Shown: positions 19,813 to 29,285, counted from the first letter of the stretch. The stretch: 64,000 nucleotides of DNA from Chlamydiifrater phoenicopteri (GCF_902807005.1 NZ_LR777658.1:1054001-1118000), one strand, 5' to 3'. Notes: generated from the letters alone by a model not told the origin. Numbers and translations: made by a program.

Positions 19813-20884
19813 TAATGTTCGGATCCAGGCTGCTAGAAGGTTATTAGAGCAGTTGGGCGTGGATGCTGTATTGATAGATAAGCAAGTAGATTTAGAATAC
19901 CTTACTTACGATAACGTTTCTTCGGGGAAGTTACTGATTTCTCAGGGGTCAGCGACTCTTTATGTAGCCTTGATAGATAAAGATATGTATCCTTCGGTCC
20001 CTGGAGTGGAGGTGGTTGTTTGCGCCCCTAAGTATATGCGGGCATTTGCAGACAAAATTCGAGGGAAATATGCCAGATTAGGGTTTGATGGGGCGGAAAC
20101 TTCTTATCGATCTTTCCATGACCTGTCTTCTTTGGACTGTGAGCTTGTCCCGCTTTCTTTTTTTTCTGAACAGCTTAGAGCTGTCAAAGATAGAGAGGAA
20201 ATAGAGGTTATGCGGGAAGCCGCTTCTCTTGGGTCTCGAGGATGGGATTACGTCCTGTCCCTTTTGAGGGAAGGTGTTTCTGAAAAAGATTTGGCTCATG
20301 CCTTACATATCTTCTGGGTTAAGGAAAAGGCTGAGGGCTTTTCTTTCGATCCGATTATAGCTTTTGGGGCCAATGCAGCTCTTCCTCATGCTAAGCCTTC
20401 CGATAGGAAGTTGGCTAAAGGGGATATTATCATAGTTGATATTGGCGTTAAGTGGAGAGGTTATTGTTCTGACATGACGCGTACAGTAGCTTTTGGCGAG
20501 CCTTTAGAAGAGCTTTCTGTAGCTTATTCTGCTGTGGCTGAGGCGCAGGAGGCGGGGATTTCTGCCTGCAGGGAAGGAGCTTTATGTGGAGATGTTCACA
20601 ATGAGGTGGTGAGTATACTTGAGAGTCGAGGGTTAAAAGAATTTTTTATTCACGGAACAGGACACGGGGTAGGAAGAGAAGTGCACGAGTACCCCTATCT
20701 GTCAGTGGCTAATGCAACGTCTTTTGTGCCTCTCCAGCCAGGGATGATTGTCACTGTGGAGCCTGGACTATATTTTCCTGGAAAAGGAGGTATTCGGCTG
20801 GAAGACTCTATTTTGATAACCAAGGATGGTGCTGTTAGTATAACAAACAGAGCTGTTTCTAAGGAGATTCCTATATTAAATTAA
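19805..20884 (+). CDS. pepP: Xaa-Pro aminopeptidase-type M24 metallopeptidase (CT574)
   Basis: A 359-residue M24 'pita-bread' peptidase, which removes N-terminal residues preceding proline. An N-terminal creatinase-like domain (about 1-130) precedes the catalytic domain. Metal ligands are in place: Asp in IIVDIGVKW and in YCSDMTRTVAFG, His in FIHGTGHGVGREVHEYP, and Glu in TVEPGLYFPGKGGIRLED. It starts at ATG 19805, overlapping the mutL stop, so translation may be coupled. The short length suggests the cytoplasmic PepQ/YpdF-like type as well as PepP; the exact substrate is uncertain. Confidence 0.94.
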   Translation: MGDNVRIQAARRLLEQLGVDAVLIDKQVDLEYLTYDNVSSGKLLISQGSATLYVALIDKDMYPSVPGVEVVVCAPKYMRAFADKIRGKYARLGFDGAETSYRSFHDLSSLDCELVPLSFFSEQLRAVKDREEIEVMREAASLGSRGWDYVLSLLREGVSEKDLAHALHIFWVKEKAEGFSFDPIIAFGANAALPHAKPSDRKLAKGDIIIVDIGVKWRGYCSDMTRTVAFGEPLEELSVAYSAVAEAQEAGISACREGALCGDVHNEVVSILESRGLKEFFIHGTGHGVGREVHEYPYLSVANATSFVPLQPGMIVTVEPGLYFPGKGGIRLEDSILITKDGAVSITNRAVSKEIPILN

Positions 20885-20931
20885 TAATTTAGACGTTAAT
20901 TTATTAGTCTTTTGTTTTTTTTGTTCGCGAT

Positions 20932-20960
20932 TTGATATTTAATTCCTCTTAACTTATTCT
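20932..20960 (+). promoter_or_regulatory. Sigma-66 promoter of the CT573-gspDEF operon
   Basis: TTGATA (20932-20937), a 17-base spacer and TATTCT (20955-20960) lie 30 bases upstream of the CT573 ATG, in the 106-base gap after pepP. Spacing is ideal and both hexamers are close to consensus. Confidence 0.55.
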
Positions 20961-20990
20961 TTTTGTTTCGTTTAGAGAGCTTTTGAGCCC

Positions 20991-22328
20991 ATGTATCGAC
21001 TTTTTCATGTAAGCTACGGGACCGTATTGATAACAGCTGTGCTTTCTCTTGCTGTATTGCTCCCTTCTCATACGAAGATGACGGGGGATATTTGTGCTCA
21101 ATTGTTAAAAAGAGAGGAATCCTCGACTCAAAGTCTACGCCCCTTAAAAAAGGAACTTTTTAGGGAGATTTTCAATGCCGAAGGAGTGCTATCTTTAGCA
21201 GCCCTTGAGTTAGCAGAGAAAATGCCAGATCTCAAGCGGGAGTTCGTTTCCATATCCTATAATGGACGCCCAGATGCGGGAAGCTGTAGATACCAGGTAA
21301 AACTTTCTTCGGGAGAGGTGCGGGCAGTGAGCCCCGGAGAGAAAATTTTCTTACGAGCAAAGCGGGAGGGAAAGGCTTTTTCTTATCATTTCTCCGATGC
21401 CCCGGGAAGTTTATGGGTGCAGTGTGCTCCGGCACTTCATGGTAGCAGCGTAGAAGTTCAAGTGTTTTTTCTAGACTCCGCAGGAAAAAGAGTGACAACG
21501 CCGTCTGATAGGATGAAGTTTTCCTTGCCAACAACGGGGGACTCCACAGGAATAGCTTGGGAAATTAATGGAGATCGAGTGGATGCCAGCTTTGGCGTTA
21601 AGCAGCAGATGCGTAGGCTCGGGAAAGACTTGTTTTTAGTTGTTCATGGAGGAGCAGAGTATGCTGTTCCTGCTGCTAAAGAGCGTTTTGATTTTCGAGC
21701 ATCAAAGGGGGAACGTTACTCTCAGTATCTGGCTCAGGGAGATTGGTTGTTTTGGGATGGAGATAAGTGGGTTCCCCGAGGACTCTTTATGGGAGATTCT
21801 ACAAAAGCGCCTCTACTAGAAGTAAAGAGGTTAGAGGAGAAGACTGCCGTTTTCGATATTTGGAATGTCGGAGGAACGGTTAAACAGTCCATCACGCTGC
21901 TGAGATATCAAACCTCCGCTATGGAGGTTTCAGAGGCTATCAGGGAACTTTCTTTTGTAGGGATGAAATCTTGGTCTACAGCGATAGTTGTTTTTCAAGA
22001 CGACGTAGCAACACGTACGGTTGTACGCCCAGATGATTGGTTTATTCGTAGGGAATGTGGCTGGGTGAAGCTTTCTTCTCCGGAAGATGTAGAGGAGTAT
22101 GTTGTTGGAGGCTTAGAGGGGCCCTTGCTTGTAGTAGAAGGTATTGTAAAAGAAGATGCTGGGTTCGTGCTTAAAGGGCATCTTTTCAATTCCAATAGAA
22201 CCGTTTTAGAGAATATAGCTATCCCTATGAAAAGAGAATCTCTTCCTTCTGAAGAATATTCAAGGGGGGCGTCATTGCAAGTGAAAGACACGGTCTCTGT
22301 AGAAAAATCTGGAGAAAATGAGCGATGA
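20991..22328 (+). CDS. CT573-like protein, first gene of the type II secretion-like operon
   Basis: A 445-residue protein with one N-terminal hydrophobic segment (about 10-26, TVLITAVLSLAVLLPS) and then a soluble, presumably periplasmic part of about 400 residues rich in beta-type sequence. I recognise no named domain. It overlaps gspD by four bases (ATGA), so the two are translationally coupled. Position directly before the secretin suggests an inner-membrane/periplasmic component, in the place a GspC-like connector would hold, but no sequence motif proves that. Conserved in chlamydiae by position. Confidence 0.85.
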   Translation: MYRLFHVSYGTVLITAVLSLAVLLPSHTKMTGDICAQLLKREESSTQSLRPLKKELFREIFNAEGVLSLAALELAEKMPDLKREFVSISYNGRPDAGSCRYQVKLSSGEVRAVSPGEKIFLRAKREGKAFSYHFSDAPGSLWVQCAPALHGSSVEVQVFFLDSAGKRVTTPSDRMKFSLPTTGDSTGIAWEINGDRVDASFGVKQQMRRLGKDLFLVVHGGAEYAVPAAKERFDFRASKGERYSQYLAQGDWLFWDGDKWVPRGLFMGDSTKAPLLEVKRLEEKTAVFDIWNVGGTVKQSITLLRYQTSAMEVSEAIRELSFVGMKSWSTAIVVFQDDVATRTVVRPDDWFIRRECGWVKLSSPEDVEEYVVGGLEGPLLVVEGIVKEDAGFVLKGHLFNSNRTVLENIAIPMKRESLPSEEYSRGASLQVKDTVSVEKSGENER

Positions 22329-24649
22329 AAAAACGAAAGAGTTTATGTTTTGCCGTGGTCGCTGCAATGCTTTTTTCCCAAGAGAATGGCTTAGAAGGAC
22401 TTACTATTGCAGAGAAAAAGAGTTCTTTTCAAAGGAAGGAAAGCGTTTCTTCTGATAGGGCTATCAAGAGTGGAGTAAATTCCTTCAACAAGGAAATTAA
22501 AGATCTCAATCAAGCTCTGGCTTTGTTATATGCAAATGTTTGGGAACAAAAAAGACTTGGGGCTTCAGAAGATTCTTTGCTGCATTTTGTAGACGAAATA
22601 GCTGAAGTTAAGAGCAGGATACAAACTCTTCAAGCTTTGTGGGTAGAAGAAATGAGAGATTTGGAAGGGGATGGCGAAGGGTATGTCCTTTGGCATCAAC
22701 CAGATGCTTCTGTCTACAATTTAGTGGCGGATTATGGCGGTGAAGGGAAGATCTATCTTATTCCAAAGGATATCGGGTGTATCAAAGTTTCCGCCTTGTC
22801 CAGTCTTAGCGTTCCCAAAGAATGCTCAGAGGAATCTTTGGAGCTGGTGCTCAACAGATTAGGAGTAGGTATTCGAGACGTCTCCCCTTTTATTCGAGAG
22901 TTGTATCGAATGCAGGATACAGCATTAGCCTCTGTTGCCGGATTGTTCTTTAGTCGCGTGGAGCTAGAATCTCTTCCTACGCAGGCGTATGTAGGCTTCG
23001 CTGTTGTTTCTAATAACCCTGATGTGAAAATAGATTCGGAAATTCTTAGCAAATTTTCTAATCCAGAAACTACTCGCATAGAGATTATTGGAGGGCGGCC
23101 GTTTATTTTTGGAACGGCAGGGGAAGTTCTGGAACTTCTCAAAATTTATGATTTCATAGCTTCTGACTGCATACAACAAGAAGTCAAATTAATTTCTTTG
23201 TCAAAATTGGAAGCAGATGAAATGGTAACCATTTTGAAAGCTGCTTTCAGAGAAGATTTTTCCAAAGATAGTTCGGAAGGAAGTGCGTCTAAACTAAGCG
23301 TGGTGCCGCTACAGTATCGAGCAAAGACGCTTTTTCTGAGTGGAAACGCCGGGTTAGTACACAGAGCTACGAAATTGATCAAAGAATTAGAAGACGAAAT
23401 TGAAAGTCCCTCAGATAAGACGGTCTTTTGGTATAATGTCAAACATTCAGACCCTGAGGAGCTTGCTGCGCTGTTGTCTAGGGTCTACGATGTTTTCAAA
23501 GATAAAGAATCTAGTGTAGTCTTTACAGGCGATGAGAAGACTGTGGCTTCTTTGCCTGTAGCAAGAGAAATTCGCGTAGATCCTTTGTCCGCGTCTTCTA
23601 AGCAGAAAAATTCTCAGTCTAGAGGGACTCTTTCAGGAAACTTTATCGTGGATGATAAGACTGGAACTCTAATCATGGTCGTGGAAAAAGAAGCCTTGCC
23701 ACAAATCAAAATGCTTTTGAAAAAGCTCGATGTTCCGAAAAAAATGATTCGCATAGAAGTGCTTCTTTTCGAAAGAAAGCTTTCCAGACAGCATACTGCA
23801 GGCTTGAACCTTCTCAGATTGGGAGAAGAAATAGGAAAGAAAAGTTTATCAACGAATATTAGTTTTGATAGATCCAAGGGAATTTTGGAGTTTTTAATAG
23901 GAGGGAAAACTTCTTCACCTCTTTTACCTGGATATGATTTGGCTTATCAATTTCTGATGGCTCAGGAAGATGTACGCATAAACGCAAGCCCTTCGGTCAT
24001 TACTATGAATCAAACACCAGCAACTATCGCTGTTGTTGAAGAGATGTCAATAGCTGTGGCGGCGGATAATAATACATCTCAATATAACAGAGCTCAGTAT
24101 GGGGTGATGATTAAGATTTTACCTACAGTTAATATAGGGGATATAGAAAGTGACAATGGGAAACATTATATTACCCTAGAAACAGATATCACCTTTGATA
24201 CTACAGGTAAAAATCACAATGATCGTCCTGATGTAACTAGGCGACATGTTACTAATAGAGTTCGAATTGCTGATGGCGAGACAGTGATTATAGGGGGCCT
24301 CCACTGCAAGCACAGTTCTGATTCTAGGGAAGGGATCCCTTTCTTAGGAGATATTCCGGGTATAGGAAAGTTATTTGGGGTGAATGCGTCTACAGAAAAC
24401 AACACAGAAATGTTTGTTTTTATAACGCCCAAAATTTTAGATGTCGCTTCCAATGAGGAGGAAAATCTTGCGCAGATACAAACTTTAGCCTGTAGACCAG
24501 GGGAATGTGATGAATATCGTATTGCGCTAAAGAGTGCAGAGAGGGCGGCAGAACAGAATGCGAAAAGAAATGCTGAAAAACCTCTGGAAGATTCCCTAGA
24601 TCTAGTCGCTGTGTCAGGCGAGGGTTCAGAGTATGATGGAAGATACTAG
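22325..24649 (+). CDS. gspD: Type II secretion secretin GspD
   Basis: A 774-residue outer-membrane secretin. A signal peptide (MKKRKSLCFAVVAAMLFS), an extended coiled N-terminal part, N-domain repeats (for example VKLISLSKLEADEMVTILKA and TVFWYNVKHSDPEELAALLS, each an N1/N2-type KH-like unit) and a C-terminal secretin domain (about 470-720) with VRINASPSVITMNQTPATI, VRIADGETVIIGGLHC and IPFLGDIPGIGKLFGV, the usual end of the secretin family. It overlaps CT573 by 4 bases and gspE by 17. Forms the exit channel for folded periplasmic proteins or for a pseudopilus-linked system. Confidence 0.95.
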   Translation: MKKRKSLCFAVVAAMLFSQENGLEGLTIAEKKSSFQRKESVSSDRAIKSGVNSFNKEIKDLNQALALLYANVWEQKRLGASEDSLLHFVDEIAEVKSRIQTLQALWVEEMRDLEGDGEGYVLWHQPDASVYNLVADYGGEGKIYLIPKDIGCIKVSALSSLSVPKECSEESLELVLNRLGVGIRDVSPFIRELYRMQDTALASVAGLFFSRVELESLPTQAYVGFAVVSNNPDVKIDSEILSKFSNPETTRIEIIGGRPFIFGTAGEVLELLKIYDFIASDCIQQEVKLISLSKLEADEMVTILKAAFREDFSKDSSEGSASKLSVVPLQYRAKTLFLSGNAGLVHRATKLIKELEDEIESPSDKTVFWYNVKHSDPEELAALLSRVYDVFKDKESSVVFTGDEKTVASLPVAREIRVDPLSASSKQKNSQSRGTLSGNFIVDDKTGTLIMVVEKEALPQIKMLLKKLDVPKKMIRIEVLLFERKLSRQHTAGLNLLRLGEEIGKKSLSTNISFDRSKGILEFLIGGKTSSPLLPGYDLAYQFLMAQEDVRINASPSVITMNQTPATIAVVEEMSIAVAADNNTSQYNRAQYGVMIKILPTVNIGDIESDNGKHYITLETDITFDTTGKNHNDRPDVTRRHVTNRVRIADGETVIIGGLHCKHSSDSREGIPFLGDIPGIGKLFGVNASTENNTEMFVFITPKILDVASNEEENLAQIQTLACRPGECDEYRIALKSAERAAEQNAKRNAEKPLEDSLDLVAVSGEGSEYDGRY

Positions 24650-26180
24650 TAATAGTGCCCGAGCCTTGTCAACAGAGACAGGAGAGGGTTTGGTTTCTTC
24701 TTCTTTGCTGGAAAAGGTCCCTTATCTTTTCCTCAAGAAGCACCTATTATTGATTTTAGAAGAAACTGAGACGGGAGTCCGCGTTGCGACTAGTGATCCC
24801 TCAAATTATTCTGCAATAGATCAGTTAAAACTTTTGATAGGAAAACCTATTGTTGTTCAGAAGTCTACCGAAGAGTTTATATTAAAAGGTCTTAGGGAGT
24901 TGTACAAGCCCAAGGATGAAGGGGATTCTAAATTTCTTTCTCAAATGGCCCAGACAAAAGTAGAGCACACTGAAAACATAGAGGATCTGCTAGATAAAAA
25001 AGGAGAAGATGTCCCCGTCATTAGATTTTTAAATCTAATCTTTAAAGAAGCCATAGAACAAAGAGCCTCGGATATTCATTTTGAACCTACTGATAAAGGA
25101 GTCTTAATTCGCTATCGGATAGATGGAATGTTGTATGAAAGACATACTTCTTCAATGGAGTTTAAGGCATCTTTAGTTACCCGCATCAAAGTGCTAGCTA
25201 AACTGGATATTGCAGAGAGAAGGCTCCCCCAAGACGGTAGAATAAAGCTCCATATTGGCGGGCGAGAAATTGATATGAGAGTGAGTACCGTTCCCGTTAT
25301 TAATGGAGAGCGAGTTGTTCTTAGAGTTTTAGATAAGCAAAGTGTCGTGTTGGATGTTGATGCTTTGGGGATGCCCTCAATGGTGAGAGAAAGTTTCAAA
25401 GACGTTATTTCTTACCCTGAGGGAATTATTTTGGTTACCGGACCTACGGGAAGTGGAAAAACTACAACGCTATATAGCATCTTGAAACATCTGTCCAGTG
25501 GTTTTACCAATATCATGACGATAGAGGACCCTCCCGAGTATAAGTTACCAAATATTTCTCAAATAGCCGTCAAGCCTAAGATTGGTCTCACCTTTTCTCA
25601 AGGTTTAAGGCATTTGCTCAGACAGGATCCCGATGTTTTAATGGTGGGTGAAATTCGAGACGCTGAAACGGCAGAAATAGCTATTCAGGCTGCTTTAACA
25701 GGGCATTTGGTTGTGAGTACTTTGCACACTAATGACGCCGTGTCGGCTATCCCGCGTTTAGTAGATATGGGTATAGAACCTTACCTACTCTCGGCTACGG
25801 TGATAGGTGTTGTGGCTCAAAGGTTGGTACGTCGTATTTGTCCTCACTGCAAAGCGTCTTGCCCTATGGATGAGGTTGCTCGGTCATTCCTGGAGCAGCA
25901 GGGAGCAAAAAGCAAAAAGAAATTTTCGACTTTATCCTATGGGCAAGGTTGTGAACTCTGCTTCGGTGTAGGATACAAGCACCGGCATGGAATATATGAA
26001 TTGTTACGTCCTGATGCGACATTTCGTTCTGAAGTTGCTGCGCGAAGCCCCTACCATGTGTTGAAAGCAACAGCAGAGAAAGGTGGCTTTCGTTCCTTAG
26101 TGCATCATGGAGTGGAGTTAGTGCTTTCTGGAGAAACCACAGTAGATGAAGTATTAAGAGTTACTAAAAAATATGATTGA
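24633..26180 (+). CDS. gspE: Type II secretion ATPase GspE
   Basis: A 515-residue secretion ATPase that powers pseudopilus assembly at the inner membrane. Visible are an N-terminal E-domain, ASDIHFEPTDKGVLIRYRIDG, Walker [14 protein letters not shown], Asp box MTIEDPPEY, Walker B RQDPDVLMVGEIRDAETAEIA, the His box TGHLVVSTLHTNDA and a C-terminal zinc site CPHC...CELC with the typical GYKHRHGIYELL. ATG 24633 (or 24636) overlaps the end of gspD and is preceded by GAGGG at a suitable distance. Complete and canonical. Confidence 0.97.
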   Translation: MMEDTSNSARALSTETGEGLVSSSLLEKVPYLFLKKHLLLILEETETGVRVATSDPSNYSAIDQLKLLIGKPIVVQKSTEEFILKGLRELYKPKDEGDSKFLSQMAQTKVEHTENIEDLLDKKGEDVPVIRFLNLIFKEAIEQRASDIHFEPTDKGVLIRYRIDGMLYERHTSSMEFKASLVTRIKVLAKLDIAERRLPQDGRIKLHIGGREIDMRVSTVPVINGERVVLRVLDKQSVVLDVDALGMPSMVRESFKDVISYPEGIILVTGPTGSGKTTTLYSILKHLSSGFTNIMTIEDPPEYKLPNISQIAVKPKIGLTFSQGLRHLLRQDPDVLMVGEIRDAETAEIAIQAALTGHLVVSTLHTNDAVSAIPRLVDMGIEPYLLSATVIGVVAQRLVRRICPHCKASCPMDEVARSFLEQQGAKSKKKFSTLSYGQGCELCFGVGYKHRHGIYELLRPDATFRSEVAARSPYHVLKATAEKGGFRSLVHHGVELVLSGETTVDEVLRVTKKYD

Positions 26181-26193
26181 GGGGGAAGAGTAA

Positions 26194-27369
26194 ATGCCTC
26201 GGTACGTGTACACCTTCCTCAATAACGAAGAGAAAACAAAGAAAAGTTTTATAGAGGCCTCTTCTCTTAAGGAGGCTAAAGAATATTTGTATCGGCAAGG
26301 GCTGATGGTGCTCTCCGTGAAAGAAAAGCGGAGCTGGTTTAAACAATCGCCCAAAGCTCAAGACGTGATAACTTTTTCTCAACAGCTAGCACTTTTGTTA
26401 AAATCAGGTCTCCCTCTCTACGAAAGTTTAATTTCTTTAGAAGATCGGTATCAAGGGCAGCCTTTAGGACGTGTTGTGACAACTTTCGCTCGCAGAATTA
26501 GAGAAGGCGCTCCTTTATCTGAAGCCATGGAAGAGTTCCCTGAGGTGTTTGATGATTTTTACAGAGGGAATATTGTTGCTGGAGAGGTTGCCGGAGGGTT
26601 GGATGAAGTATTAACTCGGTTGGTGATGGTTTTAGAGAGGAGAGCCAAGTTTAAAGGCAGTATAGTTTCAGCTTTAGCTTATCCCTTGACCTTAATGATT
26701 TTTTCTTTCGGGGTGATAATTTTTTTCCTTTTAGGAGTCGTTCCTTCTCTGAAAGAGGTATTGGAAAATACTGAGAAAAATACTCTAACGTCATGCGTTT
26801 TTGGTTTTAGTGATTTTTGTTGTAAGTATAAAGGATTGTTAGGGATGGGAGGGCTTTCTTTAGTAGGTGTTTTTCTTTGGCTGAGAAGGCGGGTTTCTTT
26901 TGCTGTCTATGTCGAAAGGATTGTTATGAGAATCCCTTTCTTGAGGAAAGTGTGTGTTAAAAGTCTTTTAGGAGAGTTTTTCCTTCTTGTCAGCTCTGTA
27001 TTGAAGGGCGGGAGCTCTTTGATCAAAGGCTTAGAAGTTGGACGGCAAGCAATAGCTTTTCGTTGCATCCGTGAGGATATAAAGGAAGTTACCGAAGCTA
27101 TTGTTTCCGGAGGAACATTGAGTACAGCTTTACAGTCTAAGGGCTGGGTCCCTAAGCTCGTAATACAAATGACCGCTTTGGGTGAAGAGACAGGAGAGCT
27201 TCCAGAATTACTTGCCTGTCTTGGAAATATGTATGTCGATGATACACAGAAAACATTGAACATGTTAGCTACGTGGTGTCAACCAGTGATTCTCGTCTGT
27301 TTAGGGGGAGTAATAGGGTTTATTATGTTGGCAATATTGTTACCACTTACAAGTAACGTTAATATTTAA
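26194..27369 (+). CDS. gspF: Type II secretion inner-membrane platform protein GspF
   Basis: A 391-residue platform protein with the duplicated GspF cytoplasmic domain (FSQQLALLLKSGLPLYESL at about 64-82 and FFLLVSSVLKGGSSLIKGLE at about 264-283) and three membrane segments (about 166-190, 206-230 and 362-388). It is 13 bases after gspE and preceded by GGGGGAAG. It interacts with GspE and the pseudopilus in known systems. Normal length and layout. Confidence 0.96.
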   Translation: MPRYVYTFLNNEEKTKKSFIEASSLKEAKEYLYRQGLMVLSVKEKRSWFKQSPKAQDVITFSQQLALLLKSGLPLYESLISLEDRYQGQPLGRVVTTFARRIREGAPLSEAMEEFPEVFDDFYRGNIVAGEVAGGLDEVLTRLVMVLERRAKFKGSIVSALAYPLTLMIFSFGVIIFFLLGVVPSLKEVLENTEKNTLTSCVFGFSDFCCKYKGLLGMGGLSLVGVFLWLRRRVSFAVYVERIVMRIPFLRKVCVKSLLGEFFLLVSSVLKGGSSLIKGLEVGRQAIAFRCIREDIKEVTEAIVSGGTLSTALQSKGWVPKLVIQMTALGEETGELPELLACLGNMYVDDTQKTLNMLATWCQPVILVCLGGVIGFIMLAILLPLTSNVNI

Positions 27370-27380
27370 GGAGAACAATT

Positions 27381-27761
27381 GTGCGAAAACAGAAACGAAT
27401 CAAAAGATCGATCACTCTAATAGAGCTGATGGTGGTTGTTAGTCTAATAGGAATTATTGGGGGAGCCTTGGCTTTCAATATGAAAGGCAGTATCAATAAG
27501 GGAAAGTTGTTTCAAACAGAGCAAAACTGTGCCAAAGTTTATGACATTTTGATGATGGAATATGCGTTAAGTTCTGATAGCTTAGAAGATATTGTTCGTA
27601 ATAAGCAGCAGATAGTCAAAGAATCTGCAATAGGTAAAGATTCTAGCAAGCTACTAAAAGATGCTTGGGGGGAAGAACTTGTTGTTAGGGTTTGCAATGA
27701 TGGAGAGGATCTTGAGGTCTATTCTAAAAAAGCTAGAACGCTTTCCAAAGCTCAGCGTTAA
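27381..27761 (+). CDS. gspG: Major pseudopilin-like protein (GspG-like, CT569)
   Basis: A 126-residue protein starting at GTG 27381, set by AAGGAG 7 bases upstream. It has a type IV prepilin N-terminus: a basic leader (RKQKRIKRS) followed by ITLIELMVVVSLIGIIGGALAF with the conserved Glu at +5. The residue before the predicted cleavage site is Ser, not Gly. A C-terminal globular part with DAWGEELVVRV resembles the GspG pattern DPWGxxY. It follows gspF by 11 bases; CT568 starts inside it. Presumed main subunit of the pseudopilus. Confidence 0.88.
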   Translation: MRKQKRIKRSITLIELMVVVSLIGIIGGALAFNMKGSINKGKLFQTEQNCAKVYDILMMEYALSSDSLEDIVRNKQQIVKESAIGKDSSKLLKDAWGEELVVRVCNDGEDLEVYSKKARTLSKAQR

Positions 27762-28224
27762 ACGCAGAGGATTTTCTTTAATAGAAGTTCTCGTTGTTAT
27801 GGGGATGTTGATTCCCTTGGCGTTTTCCTTGGTGCTTGTTGGTCCTATAGCTAAAGGGCGCAATGAGCAGAAAAGGTTGTGTAGAGAAGCTGTGAAATTG
27901 CAAGAATTCCTTCAATGGGTGGAGCGGTGCTCTGTGTATCATGGGATAGATGCTGAAGTGCGTTGCCTTCCCCAGGAAAGAGGAGGATATTTATGTAGGG
28001 TTTATCTTCAACGCTCCTTGCCCGACAGGGTCTGGGCTTTATTCCCAAAAACATTGGAATTAAACGCGGTTCAAGAAATGTCTTTTTCAGGAAATAGGCA
28101 TCCAAAAACTGTAGTTTTTGAATTCGATGGTGTGTTGGGATGTCGCCCTTCAGGAATAGTATGGTTGCGTAATAATAAGTGTAGCCAAAAGTTGCATCTT
28201 TTTAATGGGGGGAGACATGTCTAG
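27697..28224 (+). CDS. Minor pseudopilin (CT568)
   Basis: About 175 residues from ATG 27697 (or 27700), overlapping the end of gspG by 65 bases in another frame; upstream starts such as ATG 27661 are open but would overlap more. The N-terminus carries a canonical prepilin site, KRRG then FSLIEVLVVMGMLIPLAFSLV, with Gly at -1 and Glu at +5. The remainder is a small Cys-containing globular domain. By order it could be a GspH- or GspI-like subunit; I cannot tell which. Confidence 0.82.
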   Translation: MMERILRSILKKLERFPKLSVKRRGFSLIEVLVVMGMLIPLAFSLVLVGPIAKGRNEQKRLCREAVKLQEFLQWVERCSVYHGIDAEVRCLPQERGGYLCRVYLQRSLPDRVWALFPKTLELNAVQEMSFSGNRHPKTVVFEFDGVLGCRPSGIVWLRNNKCSQKLHLFNGGRHV

Positions 28225-28666
28225 ACCGTTTAAAAAAAGGTCCCATAGGTCCTTTTTTCTTACAGAAATTATAATGTCGTTCTCCCTACTGATATGTACA
28301 ATGATCCCTTGTTTGCGTTTCTACAAACAGATGGAGAGAACCTTAGAAAAAAAACTGTTGGAGATGCAGCTTCCTTCTTTAGTTGACACAGCTTTTTTTC
28401 TTATTCAGCAGGATTTACAAGAGGCCCTCTTGGCCGGAGATGTTTGCTCGGATCCTGTCAGTAAGAGCTGTGAGGAAAACCTTTATTTATATAATTCCTC
28501 TGGGAAAAAATTTGTTATTCCCTACCGATATACAACAGAGATTCGTAAATCCACAACAGGTTCTTCGGGAGGAGCAAAATTATTTGCTGTGGATGTCGTT
28601 TTAGATATCCCGAAACCTTTTAACGAACAAGTAGAGGCTCAAAGGCTTCTATGCGTCATATATTGA
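28205..28666 (+). CDS. Minor pseudopilin (CT567)
   Basis: A 153-residue protein; ATG 28205 opens the frame and a second ATG at 28217 follows GGGGGGAG closely, so the true start may be four codons later. It overlaps CT568 by 20 bases. The basic leader KKRSHRS is followed by FFLTEIIMSFSLLICTMIPCL, a prepilin-like helix with Glu at +5 but Ser rather than Gly at -1. Probably a minor pseudopilus tip subunit. Confidence 0.8.
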   Translation: MGGDMSRPFKKRSHRSFFLTEIIMSFSLLICTMIPCLRFYKQMERTLEKKLLEMQLPSLVDTAFFLIQQDLQEALLAGDVCSDPVSKSCEENLYLYNSSGKKFVIPYRYTTEIRKSTTGSSGGAKLFAVDVVLDIPKPFNEQVEAQRLLCVIY

Positions 28667-28699
28667 GAGTAAAGGAAAAGAGTTCTTAGGAGGCTTGAG

Positions 28700-29284
28700 G
28701 TGGGGGGGAATCCCAGAAGAAAAAGTAAACGATCTTTTTTGTTGACGGAAGTCGTTGTTTGTCTTTCTCTTATGTCGATACTTTTGGGGAGTATAGGTTT
28801 TTGGCAATTGCTGATTGCTAAGAAACATGAGAGACACAAAGAGCTTTATAGAGTGTTTGGTGATGAAAGTTTAGCATACAAGCGCTTGCGAGCCGTCTTT
28901 GGCTCTATTACTGAAGACTTTTCCTTGTGCTCGGAAGGGGACTCTGTATGCTCGTTCGTTTTTGACAGAGGTGTCTACAAAATTCCTGCCCTTTCGGGCA
29001 ATGTACGAGGACGTCTCGTTTATGATAAGGAAGAGAGAGTCTTATCTTTGATAATTCAATCTCAAAGTAGTCTGGATCTTGAGGAAGAAAGTCGACTGCT
29101 TGACAATGTGGAAGCTTTTGTTTTGACTCCGATATTTGATTCTAGCCTTTTACAAAAAGGATCTTCTGGAAGCAAAGAAGGCTCTTCAGAAATGCCTTCG
29201 TTTATAAAGATAAATGTTTCTCGAGGAGCAACCAAATATACTGCCGCACGAGAGCTAGCTTTCACTATGGTTTCTGGTAGATAA
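28700..29284 (+). CDS. Minor pseudopilin-like protein
   Basis: A 194-residue protein starting at GTG 28700, chosen because AGGAGG (28688-28693) lies 6 bases upstream and no in-frame ATG exists there. The basic leader (PRRKSKRS) is followed by FLLTEVVVCLSLMSILLGSIG, a prepilin helix with Glu at +5 and Ser at -1. The start codon runs straight into seven G (28702-28708). The next gene begins 1 base after its stop. By order it may be GspJ-like. Confidence 0.8.
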   Translation: MGGNPRRKSKRSFLLTEVVVCLSLMSILLGSIGFWQLLIAKKHERHKELYRVFGDESLAYKRLRAVFGSITEDFSLCSEGDSVCSFVFDRGVYKIPALSGNVRGRLVYDKEERVLSLIIQSQSSLDLEEESRLLDNVEAFVLTPIFDSSLLQKGSSGSKEGSSEMPSFIKINVSRGATKYTAARELAFTMVSGR

Positions 29285-29285
29285 C

